DNA of 63,390 nucleotides, taken from assembly GCA_009919175.1 (NCBI GenBank), contig RGCL01000009.1, positions 1 through 63,390 on the forward strand, in the 5' to 3' direction. Position 1 is the first letter of the stretch; each line of letters begins with the position of its first letter. Shown here in pieces: positions 40,462-50,168 of this stretch. The stretch is from Betaproteobacteria bacterium (GTDB lineage: Bacteria; Pseudomonadota; Gammaproteobacteria; Burkholderiales; Burkholderiaceae_C). The notes under the pieces were generated by a model that was not told the DNA's origin, searched no databases, and saw only the letters and a program-made list of their open reading frames with translations. A program made the position numbers and the translations under genes.

Positions 40462-41607
40462 TCAGCCGCGCATCACCAGGTTGTCGCGGTGGATCATTTC
40501 GGGCTCGGCGATGAAGCCCAACAAGGGCTCGATCTCGGACGAGGGCTTGCCACACAAGCGTTTGGCCTCGGAGCTGGCGTAGTTGACCAGGCCACGACCC
40601 ACCTCGTGGCCTTGCGGATCAATGATGGCCACCACATCGCCCCGAAAGAACTCACCCTCCACAGCCACCATGCCCACGGGCAAGAGGCTCTTGCCTTCTT
40701 CAAGCAACTTGCGCACGGCGCCCGCGTCGATGCGGATGCTGCCGGGCAATTGCAGGTGATCCATCATCCACTGCTTGCGGGCTTGCTGCTTTTGTGTGGA
40801 GGCCTGCAAGAAGGTGCCCAGGTTTTCACCGGCCGCCAGCTTGAGCAGGACTTGCTCGCCCCGCCCCCATGCAATGACGGTGCTGGCACCTGAGCCGGCT
40901 GCGCGTTTGGCAGCCAGGATTTTGGTGATCATCCCGCCTCGGCCAATGCTCGTGCCTGCGCCGCCTGCCATGCGCTCGAGAGCCGGATCGCCGGCTTGAG
41001 CATGATCGATGAAACGGGCTTGGGGATCTTGTCGGGGGTCGGCACTGAACAAGCCTTTTTGGTCGGTCAGGATGACCAGCAAATCGGCTTCCACCAGATT
41101 GGCCACCAATGCGCCCAGGGTGTCGTTGTCGCCAAACTTGATTTCGTCGTTGACCACCGTGTCGTTTTCATTGATCACCGGAATGACGTGATGAGCCAAC
41201 AAGGTCAGCAAGGTCGAGCGGGCATTGAGGTAACGCTCGCGGTCTGCCAGATCGGCATGCGTGAGCAGCACCTGCGCACTGCCCATGCCATGCAAACGCA
41301 ACTGGGTCTCGTACATCTGGGCAAGCCCCATTTGCCCCACCGCTGCAGCAGCCTGCAACTCGTGCAATTCCTTGGGGCGCTGAGACCAACCCAGGCGCTT
41401 CATGCCCTCGGCAATGGCCCCACTGGAGACCATGATGATTTCGCGTGGCGTCCCGTTGGGTTCGCCCTTGGCCAGTTTGGCAATCTGGTCGCACCAGGCC
41501 CCAATGGCCTGCTCGTCCAGACCTCGACCCTCATTGGTCACCAGACTGGAGCCAACTTTGATGACCCATCGTTGGGCGCGCTGCAAACGTTGAGTGACTT
41601 CGGACAT
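40462..41607 (-). CDS. proB: Glutamate 5-kinase
   Basis: First enzyme of proline synthesis, phosphorylating glutamate. The 381-residue protein has the kinase domain ([37 protein letters not shown]) and a C-terminal PUA domain (about residues 285-370). It sits 29 bases downstream of obgE, forming the obgE-proB unit common in betaproteobacteria. The proA partner is not in the window. Confidence 0.95.
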   Translation of the reverse strand: MSEVTQRLQRAQRWVIKVGSSLVTNEGRGLDEQAIGAWCDQIAKLAKGEPNGTPREIIMVSSGAIAEGMKRLGWSQRPKELHELQAAAAVGQMGLAQMYETQLRLHGMGSAQVLLTHADLADRERYLNARSTLLTLLAHHVIPVINENDTVVNDEIKFGDNDTLGALVANLVEADLLVILTDQKGLFSADPRQDPQARFIDHAQAGDPALERMAGGAGTSIGRGGMITKILAAKRAAGSGASTVIAWGRGEQVLLKLAAGENLGTFLQASTQKQQARKQWMMDHLQLPGSIRIDAGAVRKLLEEGKSLLPVGMVAVEGEFFRGDVVAIIDPQGHEVGRGLVNYASSEAKRLCGKPSSEIEPLLGFIAEPEMIHRDNLVMRG

Positions 41608-41636
41608 GGTTCGAATTCGAAAAAAGCGATGGACGC

Positions 41637-42707
<1,071 letters not shown>

Positions 42708-42710
42708 TTA

Positions 42711-42738
42711 AATAAAAAGCCCCGACCAGCGGGGCTTT
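42711..42738 (-). terminator. Intrinsic terminator after rpmA
   Basis: A nine-base-pair GC-rich stem (42716-42724 with 42730-42738, loop ACCAG) is followed on the minus strand by a U-rich tract (TTTTATTTAA). It ends the rplU-rpmA message before obgE. Confidence 0.88.
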
Positions 42739-42760
42739 GCAGGTGAGTCAAGCCGTTTGT

Positions 42761-43018
42761 TCAAACGGGCTTGATGGACACCACCTGTTTGCTCATGGGA
42801 CCCGTGATGGCAAAGTCCACATGACCGTCCACCAGGGCAAAGAGGGTGTGGTCTTTGCCCACGCCCACGTTAGTGCCGGGGTGGAACTTGGTCCCACGCT
42901 GGCGAACGATGATGGAGCCGGCCGTGACTTGCTGGCCACCAAAGGCCTTCACACCGAGCATTTTGGGTTTGGAATCGCGTCCATTTCGCGTGGAGCCGCC
43001 GCCTTTTTTCTGTGCCAT
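42761..43018 (-). CDS. rpmA: 50S ribosomal protein L27
   Basis: Ribosomal protein L27 of 85 residues, with the standard N terminus [19 protein letters not shown]. Its flexible tail reaches the peptidyl-transferase centre. There is no cleavable N-terminal extension of the Firmicutes type. It lies 12 bases downstream of rplU. Confidence 0.98.
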   Translation of the reverse strand: MAQKKGGGSTRNGRDSKPKMLGVKAFGGQQVTAGSIIVRQRGTKFHPGTNVGVGKDHTLFALVDGHVDFAITGPMSKQVVSIKPV

Positions 43019-43030
43019 GAGTCGAACTCC

Positions 43031-43342
43031 TTAAGCTTGAATGGAGGCGATTTGCAGCTCGGTGAACAGCTGGCGATGCCCCTGGCGTTTTTGATAGTGC
43101 TTGCGACGACGCATCTTGAAGATGCGGATTTTGTCGTGCTTGCCGTGAGCCACTACAGTGGCTTTGACCGATGCGCCGGACACCAAGGGTGTGCCAACCT
43201 TGATGTCTGCACCGTTACCAACGGCCAACACCTGGTCGAGCACAATTTCCTGGCCAACGTCCGCAGCGATCTGTTCTACTTTGATTTTTTCGCCGGCAGC
43301 GACGCGATACTGCTTGCCACCGGTTTTTATGACTGCGTACAT
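43031..43342 (-). CDS. rplU: 50S ribosomal protein L21
   Basis: Ribosomal protein L21 of 103 residues with the typical [20 protein letters not shown] start and the [17 protein letters not shown]-binding C-terminal segment. First gene of the rplU-rpmA operon. Its leader contains two small potential stem-loops (43350-43385 region), which may be regulatory. Confidence 0.98.
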   Translation of the reverse strand: MYAVIKTGGKQYRVAAGEKIKVEQIAADVGQEIVLDQVLAVGNGADIKVGTPLVSGASVKATVVAHGKHDKIRIFKMRRRKHYQKRQGHRQLFTELQIASIQA

Positions 43343-43391
43343 GAGAACCTCGAAAAGTGATTTCGCCCCAAAGGCGGATTCCTTCGGGAAC

Positions 43392-43403
43392 CTAGAATTC
43401 TAG
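43392..43403. promoter_or_regulatory. Palindromic CTAGAATTCTAG, candidate shared divergent -10
   Basis: A perfect 12-base palindrome contains TAGAAT on both strands (plus 43393-43398, minus 43402-43397). It could serve both rplU-rpmA and the D-2-hydroxyacid dehydrogenase. Transcription would give leaders of about 45-50 and 15-20 bases. No good -35 element is seen on either side. Confidence 0.45.
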
Positions 43404-43423
43404 CAGTTTTGAAAGGAAGCCCC

Positions 43424-44371
43424 ATGCGCGTCGCTGTGTTGGATGACTATGCAGACCAAGCCCGCCATTTTGCAGACTGGGACTCTCTTGGCTGCGAAGT
43501 CTTATTTTTCAATGATCACCTAGTTAGCGAAGACCAACTCGTTGAGCGTTTGGCCAGCTTTGAGATCGTGGCGCTCATGCGTGAACGCACCCCCTTCCCT
43601 CAAAGCCTCATTGCCAGATTGCCCCACTTGAAACTCATCATCACCACGGGGCGACAAAACGCCGCCATCGATGTCAAAGCCGCCCAGGCCCATGGCATCA
43701 CCGTTTGTGGGACTCAATCGCCAGGGCATGCCACCGCTGAATTGGCCTTTTTGCTGATCCTGAGCTTGGCTCGACAACTCGTTGCCAACGTCAATGGTTT
43801 GCAACATGGCCACTGGCAGGCGGCCATGGGCTTTGACTGCAGAGGCAAAACCTTGGGCATCCTGGGTCTGGGTCGCCTCGGCACCCAAGTCGCTCAACTG
43901 GGCAAAACCATTGGCATGAAGGTGCTGGCCTGGAGCCAGAACCTCACGCCCGAGACATGTGCCGCACTAGGGGTCGAATGGGTGAGCAAACAGGATTTGT
44001 TTGCCCGTTCGGATTTCGTTTCCATTCACGTGCGACTGTCGGATCGCACACGTGCTCTGGTTGGGCGTGACGAACTCGCGGCGCTCGGACCCCAGGGCTA
44101 CCTCGTCAACACCTCGCGTGCAGAAATCGTGGACCAGGCGGCCTTGCTGGATGCCCTCAACGCAGGGTCGCTGGGGGGCGTCGCCACCGATGTCTACGTG
44201 AACGAACCAACCACCCTTGAGCAAGAGGCACTGCTGGCTCACCCACGCGCGCTGTGTACACCTCACCTGGGCTATGTGACCCGTGAAACCTATTCTGTTT
44301 TTTATCAAGAGACGGTTGCAGGCATTCAAGCCTTTTTGAAAGGCCAGCCCGTTCAGGTCATTCAAGCCTGA
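43424..44371 (+). CDS. D-2-hydroxyacid dehydrogenase family protein
   Basis: NAD-dependent dehydrogenase of 315 residues. The catalytic domain flanks a Rossmann domain with LGILGLGRLGTQVA (about residues 142-155). The arginine (HVRLSDRTR), glutamate (VYVNEP) and histidine (CTPHLGYVT) that make up the catalytic triad are present. Substrate unknown (possibly phosphoglycerate-, glyoxylate- or hydroxypyruvate-like). ATG 43424 has AAAGGAAG at 43412-43419. It interrupts the usual divergent rplU/ispB pair. Confidence 0.87.
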   Translation: MRVAVLDDYADQARHFADWDSLGCEVLFFNDHLVSEDQLVERLASFEIVALMRERTPFPQSLIARLPHLKLIITTGRQNAAIDVKAAQAHGITVCGTQSPGHATAELAFLLILSLARQLVANVNGLQHGHWQAAMGFDCRGKTLGILGLGRLGTQVAQLGKTIGMKVLAWSQNLTPETCAALGVEWVSKQDLFARSDFVSIHVRLSDRTRALVGRDELAALGPQGYLVNTSRAEIVDQAALLDALNAGSLGGVATDVYVNEPTTLEQEALLAHPRALCTPHLGYVTRETYSVFYQETVAGIQAFLKGQPVQVIQA

Positions 44372-44395
44372 AGGGCTGATCTCCAGGGCGATTTC

Positions 44396-44401
44396 TATAA
44401 T
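44396..44401 (+). promoter_or_regulatory. Candidate -10 box of ispB
   Basis: TATAAT stands 31 bases before the ispB start, between the hydroxyacid dehydrogenase stop and ispB, suggesting that ispB keeps its own promoter. The -35 region (about 44373-44378) is weak. Confidence 0.5.
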
Positions 44402-44432
44402 CAGTCCAAGCATTTTTTAGGTCTACCTTGTT

Positions 44433-45428
44433 TTGAACACCGCTCCCTCTCCCTCCTCCACGCCGTCTGCTTCGCCCTTATCGTTGGTTGCCGCTGACAT
44501 GGAGGCTGTGGATCGTTTGATTGCTGATCGCTTGCACTCGACGGTCCCGCTGGTGGGCGATGTGGCCACCTACCTGATCAGCGCAGGCGGCAAACGACTC
44601 AGACCCGCCCTGTTGCTCTTAGTGGCGGGTGCCATTGGCTACACGCACACCCATCGGCATACGCTTGCAGCGGTGGTCGAGTTCATTCACACGGCCACCC
44701 TGCTTCACGATGATGTGGTGGATGAGTCCAGCCTTCGCCGGGGACGCCCCACCGCCAATGCCTCCTTTGGGAATGCCGCCAGTGTGCTGGTGGGCGACTT
44801 TCTGTACTCCCGCGCTTTTCAGATGATGGTGGCCTGCGGCAACATGAGGGTGCTGGACATCCTGGCCGATGCCACCAATGTGATCGCAGAGGGCGAAGTG
44901 CTGCAGTTGATGAACATGCGCGACCCGCACCTGAGCCAGGACGACTACCTGCGCGTCATCCGATCCAAAACCTCCAAACTGTTTGAGGCCAGCACTAGGC
45001 TGCCTTCGGTGCTCATGGGCGCGTCGCCTGAGCTCGAAAGTGCCTGCGCGGAATACGGCCAAGCCATTGGCACGGCTTTTCAGGTGGTGGACGACGTGCT
45101 GGACTACGAAGGCGATCACACCCGTCTGGGTAAAAACCTGGGCGACGACTTGCGCGAAGGCAAAACCACGTTGCCGCTCATCCTGGCCATGCAGCAAGGC
45201 TCAGCGGCACAAAAGCAGTTGATTCAGGAAGCCATTGAGCAAGGTCAGGTCGAAGCCTTGCCGCAAATCCTCGACATCCTCAACGAGACTGGGGCCATTG
45301 GACAGGCGCGCGAAGTGGCTTACGCGCAAGCACGCATTGCGATTGCAGCGGCTCGACAACTGCCCAACGGTCCCTATCAGCTGGCCTTGCAAGCCTTGGC
45401 AGAGCAATTGCTCAATCGCCAGACTTGA
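44433..45428 (+). CDS. ispB: Polyprenyl (octaprenyl) diphosphate synthase
   Basis: Trans-isoprenyl diphosphate synthase of 331 residues making the ubiquinone side chain, with the two aspartate-rich motifs LLHDDVVDES and QVVDDVLDYEGD and the GGKRLRP substrate site. The start is TTG 44433, giving the low-complexity N terminus of the betaproteobacterial proteins; ATG 44499 is an alternative but drops conserved residues. It provides the tail for the ubi genes at 25702-29664. Its 3' end overlaps the convergent hemoglobin gene by 17 bases. Confidence 0.93.
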   Translation: MNTAPSPSSTPSASPLSLVAADMEAVDRLIADRLHSTVPLVGDVATYLISAGGKRLRPALLLLVAGAIGYTHTHRHTLAAVVEFIHTATLLHDDVVDESSLRRGRPTANASFGNAASVLVGDFLYSRAFQMMVACGNMRVLDILADATNVIAEGEVLQLMNMRDPHLSQDDYLRVIRSKTSKLFEASTRLPSVLMGASPELESACAEYGQAIGTAFQVVDDVLDYEGDHTRLGKNLGDDLREGKTTLPLILAMQQGSAAQKQLIQEAIEQGQVEALPQILDILNETGAIGQAREVAYAQARIAIAAARQLPNGPYQLALQALAEQLLNRQT

Positions 45429-45843
45429 ACGACCCCATGCGGGTGGTTTCTTCCTGATTGCGCATCCAGTCTGCCGTCTGAAAAAAAGACTCTGCCAAAC
45501 GCGATTGCATTTGAGGCGCTATGCCCACCTCGGTCATGGCCTCTTGCATGCAGCTCAGCCATTCGTTGCGCGCCTGCACGCCAATGGGCACATGCATGTG
45601 GCGCATGCGAAGACGGGGATGACCAAAACGGTCGGTGTAGTGCTGTGGGCCACCTAGCCAACCGCATAAAAACCAAAAGAGCCGGTCTCGTGACGAGGTG
45701 AGATCGGGTCCATGCAATGTGCGCAAGTGTGCGTAGCGAGGTTCCAAGTCCATCAGATCGTAAAAGCGGTCCACCATGTGGCGCACGCGCGCTTCTCCAC
45801 CGATTTGATCAAAGGCAGTCGGTTCGGTCTCTTTTGAAGTCAT
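45412..45843 (-). CDS. Group II truncated hemoglobin
   Basis: Small 2/2 globin of about 143 residues. The motif GGPQHYTDRFGHPRLRMRH holds the proximal histidine, and NEWLSCM holds the TrHb2 tryptophan at G8. Group II members often bind oxygen or detoxify NO and peroxide. ATG 45843 is preferred; a GTG at 45855 would add four residues. It overlaps the ispB stop by 17 bases. Confidence 0.9.
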   Translation of the reverse strand: MTSKETEPTAFDQIGGEARVRHMVDRFYDLMDLEPRYAHLRTLHGPDLTSSRDRLFWFLCGWLGGPQHYTDRFGHPRLRMRHMHVPIGVQARNEWLSCMQEAMTEVGIAPQMQSRLAESFFQTADWMRNQEETTRMGSFKSGD

Positions 45844-45958
45844 GAGGTCATCCACACAAGGCTATGAGTGCAAGGCAAAAAGGCGCTCAAGGAAAACAGA
45901 AACCATAGGATTGAATGGACATGAGCATGAAGATCTCTACATGAGTGTCTGCAATGAA

Positions 45959-47026
45959 TCAGCCCCTGAGAGCCTGACAAACTGCCTCGGTGACCTCGTG
46001 GGTTCGAGCTGGCCCGCCCAGGTCTTTGGTGTGCAAGGCTGGATTGGCGGTGATGCTTTCGATGGCCGCCATCAGGCGCGCAGCAGCAACGGGTTCGCCC
46101 AAATGCTCCAGCATCATGACCACCGACCAGAACGTCCCCACCGGGTTGGCCAGGCCCTTGCCCATGATGTCAAAGGCAGATCCATGAATGGGTTCAAACA
46201 TGGACGGATAGCGGCGTTCGGGGTCAATGTTGCCGGTGGGTGCAATGCCCAGACTGCCTGCCAGTGCGGCAGCGAGATCACTCAGGATGTCGGCATGCAA
46301 ATTGGTCGCAACAATGGTGTCCAGGCTTGCAGGACGGTTGACCATGCGAGCAGTGGCGGCATCCACCAGCTCTTTATCCCAAGTCACATCGGGGAATTCA
46401 GTGGCAATGAGCGCTGCCATCTCGTCCCACATGACCATGGCGTGCCGCTGTGCGTTGCTCTTGGTCACCACCGTCAGATGCTTTCGAGGACGCGACTTTG
46501 CCAGCTTGAAAGCAAACCGCAAAATGCGCTCCACACCAGAGCGCGTCATGATGGACACATCGGTTGCGACTTCAATCGGATGTCCTTGGTGCACTCGGCC
46601 GCCCACACCAGAGTATTCGCCTTCAGAGTTTTCTCGAACGATCACCCAGTCCAAATCCTCTGGGCCACAGCGCTTGAGCGGCGCATCGATGCCGGGCAGG
46701 ATGCGGGTGGGGCGAACATTGGCATACTGATCCAAGCCTTGACAGATTTTCAGGCGCAAGCCCCACAAGGTGATGTGGTCAGGAATGTGCGGGTCACCAG
46801 CCGAGCCAAACAATATGGCGTCCTTGTTCATCAAGGCATTGAGGCCATCAGAGGGCATCATCACGCCATGTTGGCGGTAGTGATCACCACCCCAATCGAA
46901 GTGCTCGAACTCAAAAGCAAAACGGCCTTCACTTTGCGCCAAGGCTTGCATCACCTCCTGGCCAGCAGGGATGACTTCTTTGCCAATGCCATCGCCAGGG
47001 ATGGTTGCGATGCGATAGATTTTCAT
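45959..47026 (-). CDS. Tartrate/D-malate dehydrogenase (isocitrate/isopropylmalate dehydrogenase family)
   Basis: NAD- and metal-dependent beta-decarboxylating dehydrogenase of 355 residues. It has the N-terminal TIPGDGIGKEVIPAG motif, VRENSEGEYSGVGGR with the substrate-site tyrosine and glutamate, and NLHADILSDL and GNIDPERRYPSMFEPIHGSA. This matches the tartrate dehydrogenase/DmlA subgroup, which decarboxylates D-malate to pyruvate. ATG 47026 is the family start. Single-gene unit. Confidence 0.9.
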   Translation of the reverse strand: MKIYRIATIPGDGIGKEVIPAGQEVMQALAQSEGRFAFEFEHFDWGGDHYRQHGVMMPSDGLNALMNKDAILFGSAGDPHIPDHITLWGLRLKICQGLDQYANVRPTRILPGIDAPLKRCGPEDLDWVIVRENSEGEYSGVGGRVHQGHPIEVATDVSIMTRSGVERILRFAFKLAKSRPRKHLTVVTKSNAQRHAMVMWDEMAALIATEFPDVTWDKELVDAATARMVNRPASLDTIVATNLHADILSDLAAALAGSLGIAPTGNIDPERRYPSMFEPIHGSAFDIMGKGLANPVGTFWSVVMMLEHLGEPVAAARLMAAIESITANPALHTKDLGGPARTHEVTEAVCQALRG

Positions 47027-47157
47027 GACAGTGCGAGATCTGGTCCTGAGTTCAAAGTGCTGCGCATTGTTCAATAAAAGCGGGGTACCAGCAATTGCGG
47101 ACCCACATGTCCTGAAAGCCCCAGCTTCACGGCTTTGTTAAGATGCACAGCCTAAAT

Positions 47158-47234
47158 CGGGGTGTAGCTTAGCCTGGTAGAGCGCCACGTTCGGGACGTG
47201 GAGGCCGGAGGTTCGAATCCTCTCACCCCGACCA
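47158..47234 (+). tRNA. tRNA-Pro (anticodon CGG)
   Basis: A 77-base cloverleaf. Acceptor stem CGGGGTG pairs with CACCCCG, the anticodon stem-loop CCACG-TTCGGGA-CGTGG presents CGG, and the T arm contains GGTTCGAATCC. The 3' CCA is genome-encoded (47232-47234). It decodes the proline codon CCG. Confidence 0.97.
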
Positions 47235-47293
47235 CTTTGCTCAGTATTGAGCTGCCTTCTGCAAGTTTGTAGCCACCCCCATCAGGCTTATTC

Positions 47294-47728
47294 ATGTTTT
47301 CTGCACTGATCAAGCGCTTCGTGCGTCACCTGAAGAAGTTGGGCACATCAAACAACGAAGCCGGCATCAAGGCTGTGAGCTGGTCAGAGTTCATCGGCGA
47401 AACGCCGCACAAACCAGCTGCCTCACGGCCCATCAGCTCGCCTGCCCCTGCTGCGATCTACTTCAACCCCGTTTTGGCTTCCCTGTCGCCCGATGACAAC
47501 GAGATCCTGATCCGGCGCTTGGATTCCAATCAACTCGATGAAATCAGGTTGATTCAGTTATATCAGCGCTTGTTCAGCTGCGAGGTGAACATCGTGAGAA
47601 GCCATGTCCACCTCTACGAGGTGAGGGTTGAGCACCAAACCGAAACCTTGAAATTCACCGACCTCAAAAGCAGGATACTGATTGATTTGAGGCAATATCA
47701 AAGCGCGATGTCTCAAGCCCAGGTTTGA
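47294..47728 (+). CDS. Orphan hypothetical protein
   Basis: Protein of 144 residues with a basic N terminus (IKRFVRHLKKLG), a short Pro/Ser/Ala-rich section around residues 38-55 and a helical C-terminal half. No transmembrane segments and no family recognised. It starts 59 bases after tRNA-Pro. Base composition looks less GC-rich than the housekeeping genes, consistent with recent arrival. Whether it is expressed is not shown. Confidence 0.55.
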   Translation: MFSALIKRFVRHLKKLGTSNNEAGIKAVSWSEFIGETPHKPAASRPISSPAPAAIYFNPVLASLSPDDNEILIRRLDSNQLDEIRLIQLYQRLFSCEVNIVRSHVHLYEVRVEHQTETLKFTDLKSRILIDLRQYQSAMSQAQV

Positions 47729-47743
47729 GCCCCATGGGAGCCT

Positions 47744-47764
47744 GAGGTTCAGGTTAAGAACCTC
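47744..47764. terminator. 7-bp hairpin between convergent genes
   Basis: GAGGTTC (47744-47750) and GAACCTC (47758-47764) pair perfectly around a seven-base loop, between the orphan ORF (+) and the cNMP-binding gene (-). T-tract support is weak. Confidence 0.4.
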
Positions 47765-47779
47765 TTCGTCCCAACGCCA

Positions 47780-48463
47780 TCAAGCCTGACGCATTTCTCG
47801 CAACTCCGCATTGGCGTGACGCAATCGGTCTGCAATCGCTAGCGCGACCGAGCGCATGACGCTCACACTCATCACCGGGTCACCCGCTGCCACCGTCGCA
47901 AAGGCCTTGCGGTCGATGGCCAGCAATTCGGTCTCGCGGCTGGCGTGAATGTCTGCCGAGTGCGGTCGACCATCCAAAAACGACATTTCGCCAAAAAACT
48001 GCCCCCGGCTGAAGGTGGTCAGATGAATGGACTTGCCATTGGCCAAGGGCAAACTCACCTTCACTTCACCGCGGCTGATCAGCATCAACTCGTGGCCGCT
48101 GGAATCAGCGCTGAACACCAAATCTCCCTCTTGATACACATGCCGCCTCACACAGCGCTCGAGGGCTTGGATTTCTTGTTCACTCAGTCCATGAAAGATT
48201 TCGAACTTGGACAGTGGCATGCTCTCTTGGGATTCGTGCGCATGACCTGCAAGCCTGAGCGTTTCATCCTCTATCCATTCAAGGGCTTCGTCGAGTTCGT
48301 CAAAGATGAGGGCGGTGCTGTCGGACAACAATCCGATGTGGTCGACGTAAGTGCGCAAATCACGTCCACTGGGCAGGCGCTCTGGCACACGCGTCAACAC
48401 CAACTTAGCCTGCCGCTGCGACAACATGTTGCGGATGCGTTCAATCATGTGGCCTGCCGTCAT
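47780..48463 (-). CDS. STAS C-terminal part plus cyclic-nucleotide-binding domain (3' part of split SulP transporter)
   Basis: Open frame of 227 residues. Its first about 75 residues continue a STAS domain (LTRVPERLPSGRDLRTYVDHIGLL and DELDEALEWIEDE). The rest is a cNMP-binding domain with LISRGEVKVSLP and the phosphate-binding cassette FGEMSFLDGRPHSADIHA, in which the usual arginine before Ser-Ala is histidine. In related transporters these parts are fused to the SulP domain. ATG 48463 overlaps the upstream stop (ATGA). Together with 48460-49989 it would form a protein of about 736 residues. Confidence 0.8.
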   Translation of the reverse strand: MTAGHMIERIRNMLSQRQAKLVLTRVPERLPSGRDLRTYVDHIGLLSDSTALIFDELDEALEWIEDETLRLAGHAHESQESMPLSKFEIFHGLSEQEIQALERCVRRHVYQEGDLVFSADSSGHELMLISRGEVKVSLPLANGKSIHLTTFSRGQFFGEMSFLDGRPHSADIHASRETELLAIDRKAFATVAAGDPVMSVSVMRSVALAIADRLRHANAELREMRQA

Positions 48464-49989
48464 CTCATCGATTGCACCCGCAAGAAGTCCAGCACCACAA
48501 ACTTTGCATGCTTCAACTCCGGCTCAATGGCGGTGTAGAGCTGGTCGGTGGTGCCAAAAAACAAACTGCCTTGCAACTCGTAAATCACAGTCTGTGCGCC
48601 CGTCTCGGTCAGCACCTCGCGTTCACGTTGGCCGCGCACGCGTGAGGAAAACACCTTGTCGCCAAACGCCTTGCGGCGAATCGTGCTCGTATGAATCTGC
48701 TCCCGCAAAAACAGCATGATGGCCATGGCCACGCCCACGCCCGACGCCGCAATCAAGCTCACCGTGTTGGCCACCACCACAACCAGCAGAATCACCACAA
48801 AGTCGAGCACTGTGTCTTTGGCCTTGAGCAGTTGCAGCGAATGCCAGTCGATCATCCTCACGCCAATCACAATCAACAAGGCTGCCAAGGCTGACACGGG
48901 GACCCAGGCGATGAGCGAGGTGAGCAACACAATGGCCAACAGGGACCAAACCCCTTGAAACACCCCAGACAAATAGGTGGTCCCGCCACTGGCCTTGTTC
49001 ACCAGGGTCGCGCCCATGGTCCCAGCACCCGGTGTGCCGCCGATCAAGGAAGACGCCAAATTGCCCAATCCCTGACCGATCAATTCCTTGTTGGAGTCAT
49101 GGCGCGAGCCGGTCATGGAGTCCAGCACCACACAGGTTTTCAAGGTGTCGATGGACAGCAGCACCGCCAGCGTCAGCGCAGGAAAAGCAATCTGCGACAC
49201 GGTGGGCATGCCTGATTCCATCAAGCTCTTCACCGGATCGAGCAGAGATTCAAAGAAGCCCTCGCCGCCGACCGCCAAGGGACCAATGATGAAGGGGTTG
49301 TTATGCAATTGGCGCAACTCGGGCCACATCGTCAAAGCCAATACCCAGTAACAAGCCATGCCACCCAGCAATCCCACAATGACTGCTGGCACCCGCTTTG
49401 AAATGTGGGGCGCCCACACCATGCAGGCTGCTGTCGCCGCCCCCACGATCAAACTCGCGGGTTGCCACAACTCGATCGCCTGCATACCTTGCCACCAGTT
49501 CATGCCTTTGGGCAGGGCCATCCATTTGGGCAGCTGGCTCATGACGATGATCAAGCCCACGCCACTCAAATAGCCGCTCACCACGGGGAAGGGCATGTAT
49601 TTGATGAGCTCGCCAATGCGCAGCAGGCCAAACGCAATTTGAATCAGGCTGCTGATGAAGGCGACCAAAAACAAAGTGAGCACCACGACACCCACGCCGG
49701 ACCCCTGCTGCACCATCTGAATGGTCAAAGCCGACAGAACGGCCGCTGCAGGCGCACAGGGTGCCGAGATCAACCGCTGGGTGCCCCCAAAGGTTGCAGC
49801 AATGAGACCCAATGCCGTCACGCCCAGCATGCCCGCCAAGGCCCCCTTGGCGCCAAAGTCAGCACCCAGCGGAGAAAAAATTGTCACGCCAAATGCGATG
49901 GCAGAAGGTAGTGCCACCAGCATGGCGGCAAAGCCACCCCAGATATCGCCAGACAGGTTGGAAGGAGTGGGAGTTGTTGCAGTCGTCAT
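48460..49989 (-). CDS. SulP family transporter, truncated within the STAS domain
   Basis: Membrane transport domain of a SulP/SLC26-type transporter, 509 residues. About twelve hydrophobic segments include MTGSRHDSNKELIGQGLGN and the start of a STAS domain (VIYELQGSLFFGTTDQLY, VVLDFLRVQS). It ends abruptly at the STAS strand where relatives continue into STAS and cNMP domains. The downstream frame carries exactly the missing part, so this is a split or frameshifted gene. ATG 49989 (MTTATTPTPSN) is preferred over upstream starts. It may carry sulfate or bicarbonate. Confidence 0.82.
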   Translation of the reverse strand: MTTATTPTPSNLSGDIWGGFAAMLVALPSAIAFGVTIFSPLGADFGAKGALAGMLGVTALGLIAATFGGTQRLISAPCAPAAAVLSALTIQMVQQGSGVGVVVLTLFLVAFISSLIQIAFGLLRIGELIKYMPFPVVSGYLSGVGLIIVMSQLPKWMALPKGMNWWQGMQAIELWQPASLIVGAATAACMVWAPHISKRVPAVIVGLLGGMACYWVLALTMWPELRQLHNNPFIIGPLAVGGEGFFESLLDPVKSLMESGMPTVSQIAFPALTLAVLLSIDTLKTCVVLDSMTGSRHDSNKELIGQGLGNLASSLIGGTPGAGTMGATLVNKASGGTTYLSGVFQGVWSLLAIVLLTSLIAWVPVSALAALLIVIGVRMIDWHSLQLLKAKDTVLDFVVILLVVVVANTVSLIAASGVGVAMAIMLFLREQIHTSTIRRKAFGDKVFSSRVRGQREREVLTETGAQTVIYELQGSLFFGTTDQLYTAIEPELKHAKFVVLDFLRVQSMR

Positions 49990-50144
49990 GGTGATGAGCC
50001 TATCACTGCAAGTTGCGCTCTGCCTAGGGCGCACACGCCATCAGGATGTTGGCACTTTGTTCTGGCTTGGCTACCCACGCCCAATCGCAGCGTGGGATCG
50101 ATGGCCTGTTGTTCGCTTATCCAGTTCACCGATTGACAGATTTA

Positions 50145-50150
50145 TAGAAT
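50145..50150 (+). promoter_or_regulatory. Candidate -10 box upstream of the YkgJ-like gene
   Basis: TAGAAT (within TATAGAAT) lies 18 bases before the start codon, in the 179-base divergent gap. A TTGACA at 50133-50138 is too close (six bases) to act with it. Apart from these elements I see nothing else in the gap. Confidence 0.3.
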
Positions 50151-50168
50151 CAAGAGACATTCAGAACC

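Noticed and set aside
45842-47077. 411-residue plus-strand open frame over the tartrate dehydrogenase
   Set aside because: Antisense shadow of a gene with full catalytic motifs.
50133-50150. TTGACA and TATAGAAT as a full sigma-70 promoter
   Set aside because: The six-base spacer is far too short; only the -10 was kept as a low-confidence candidate.
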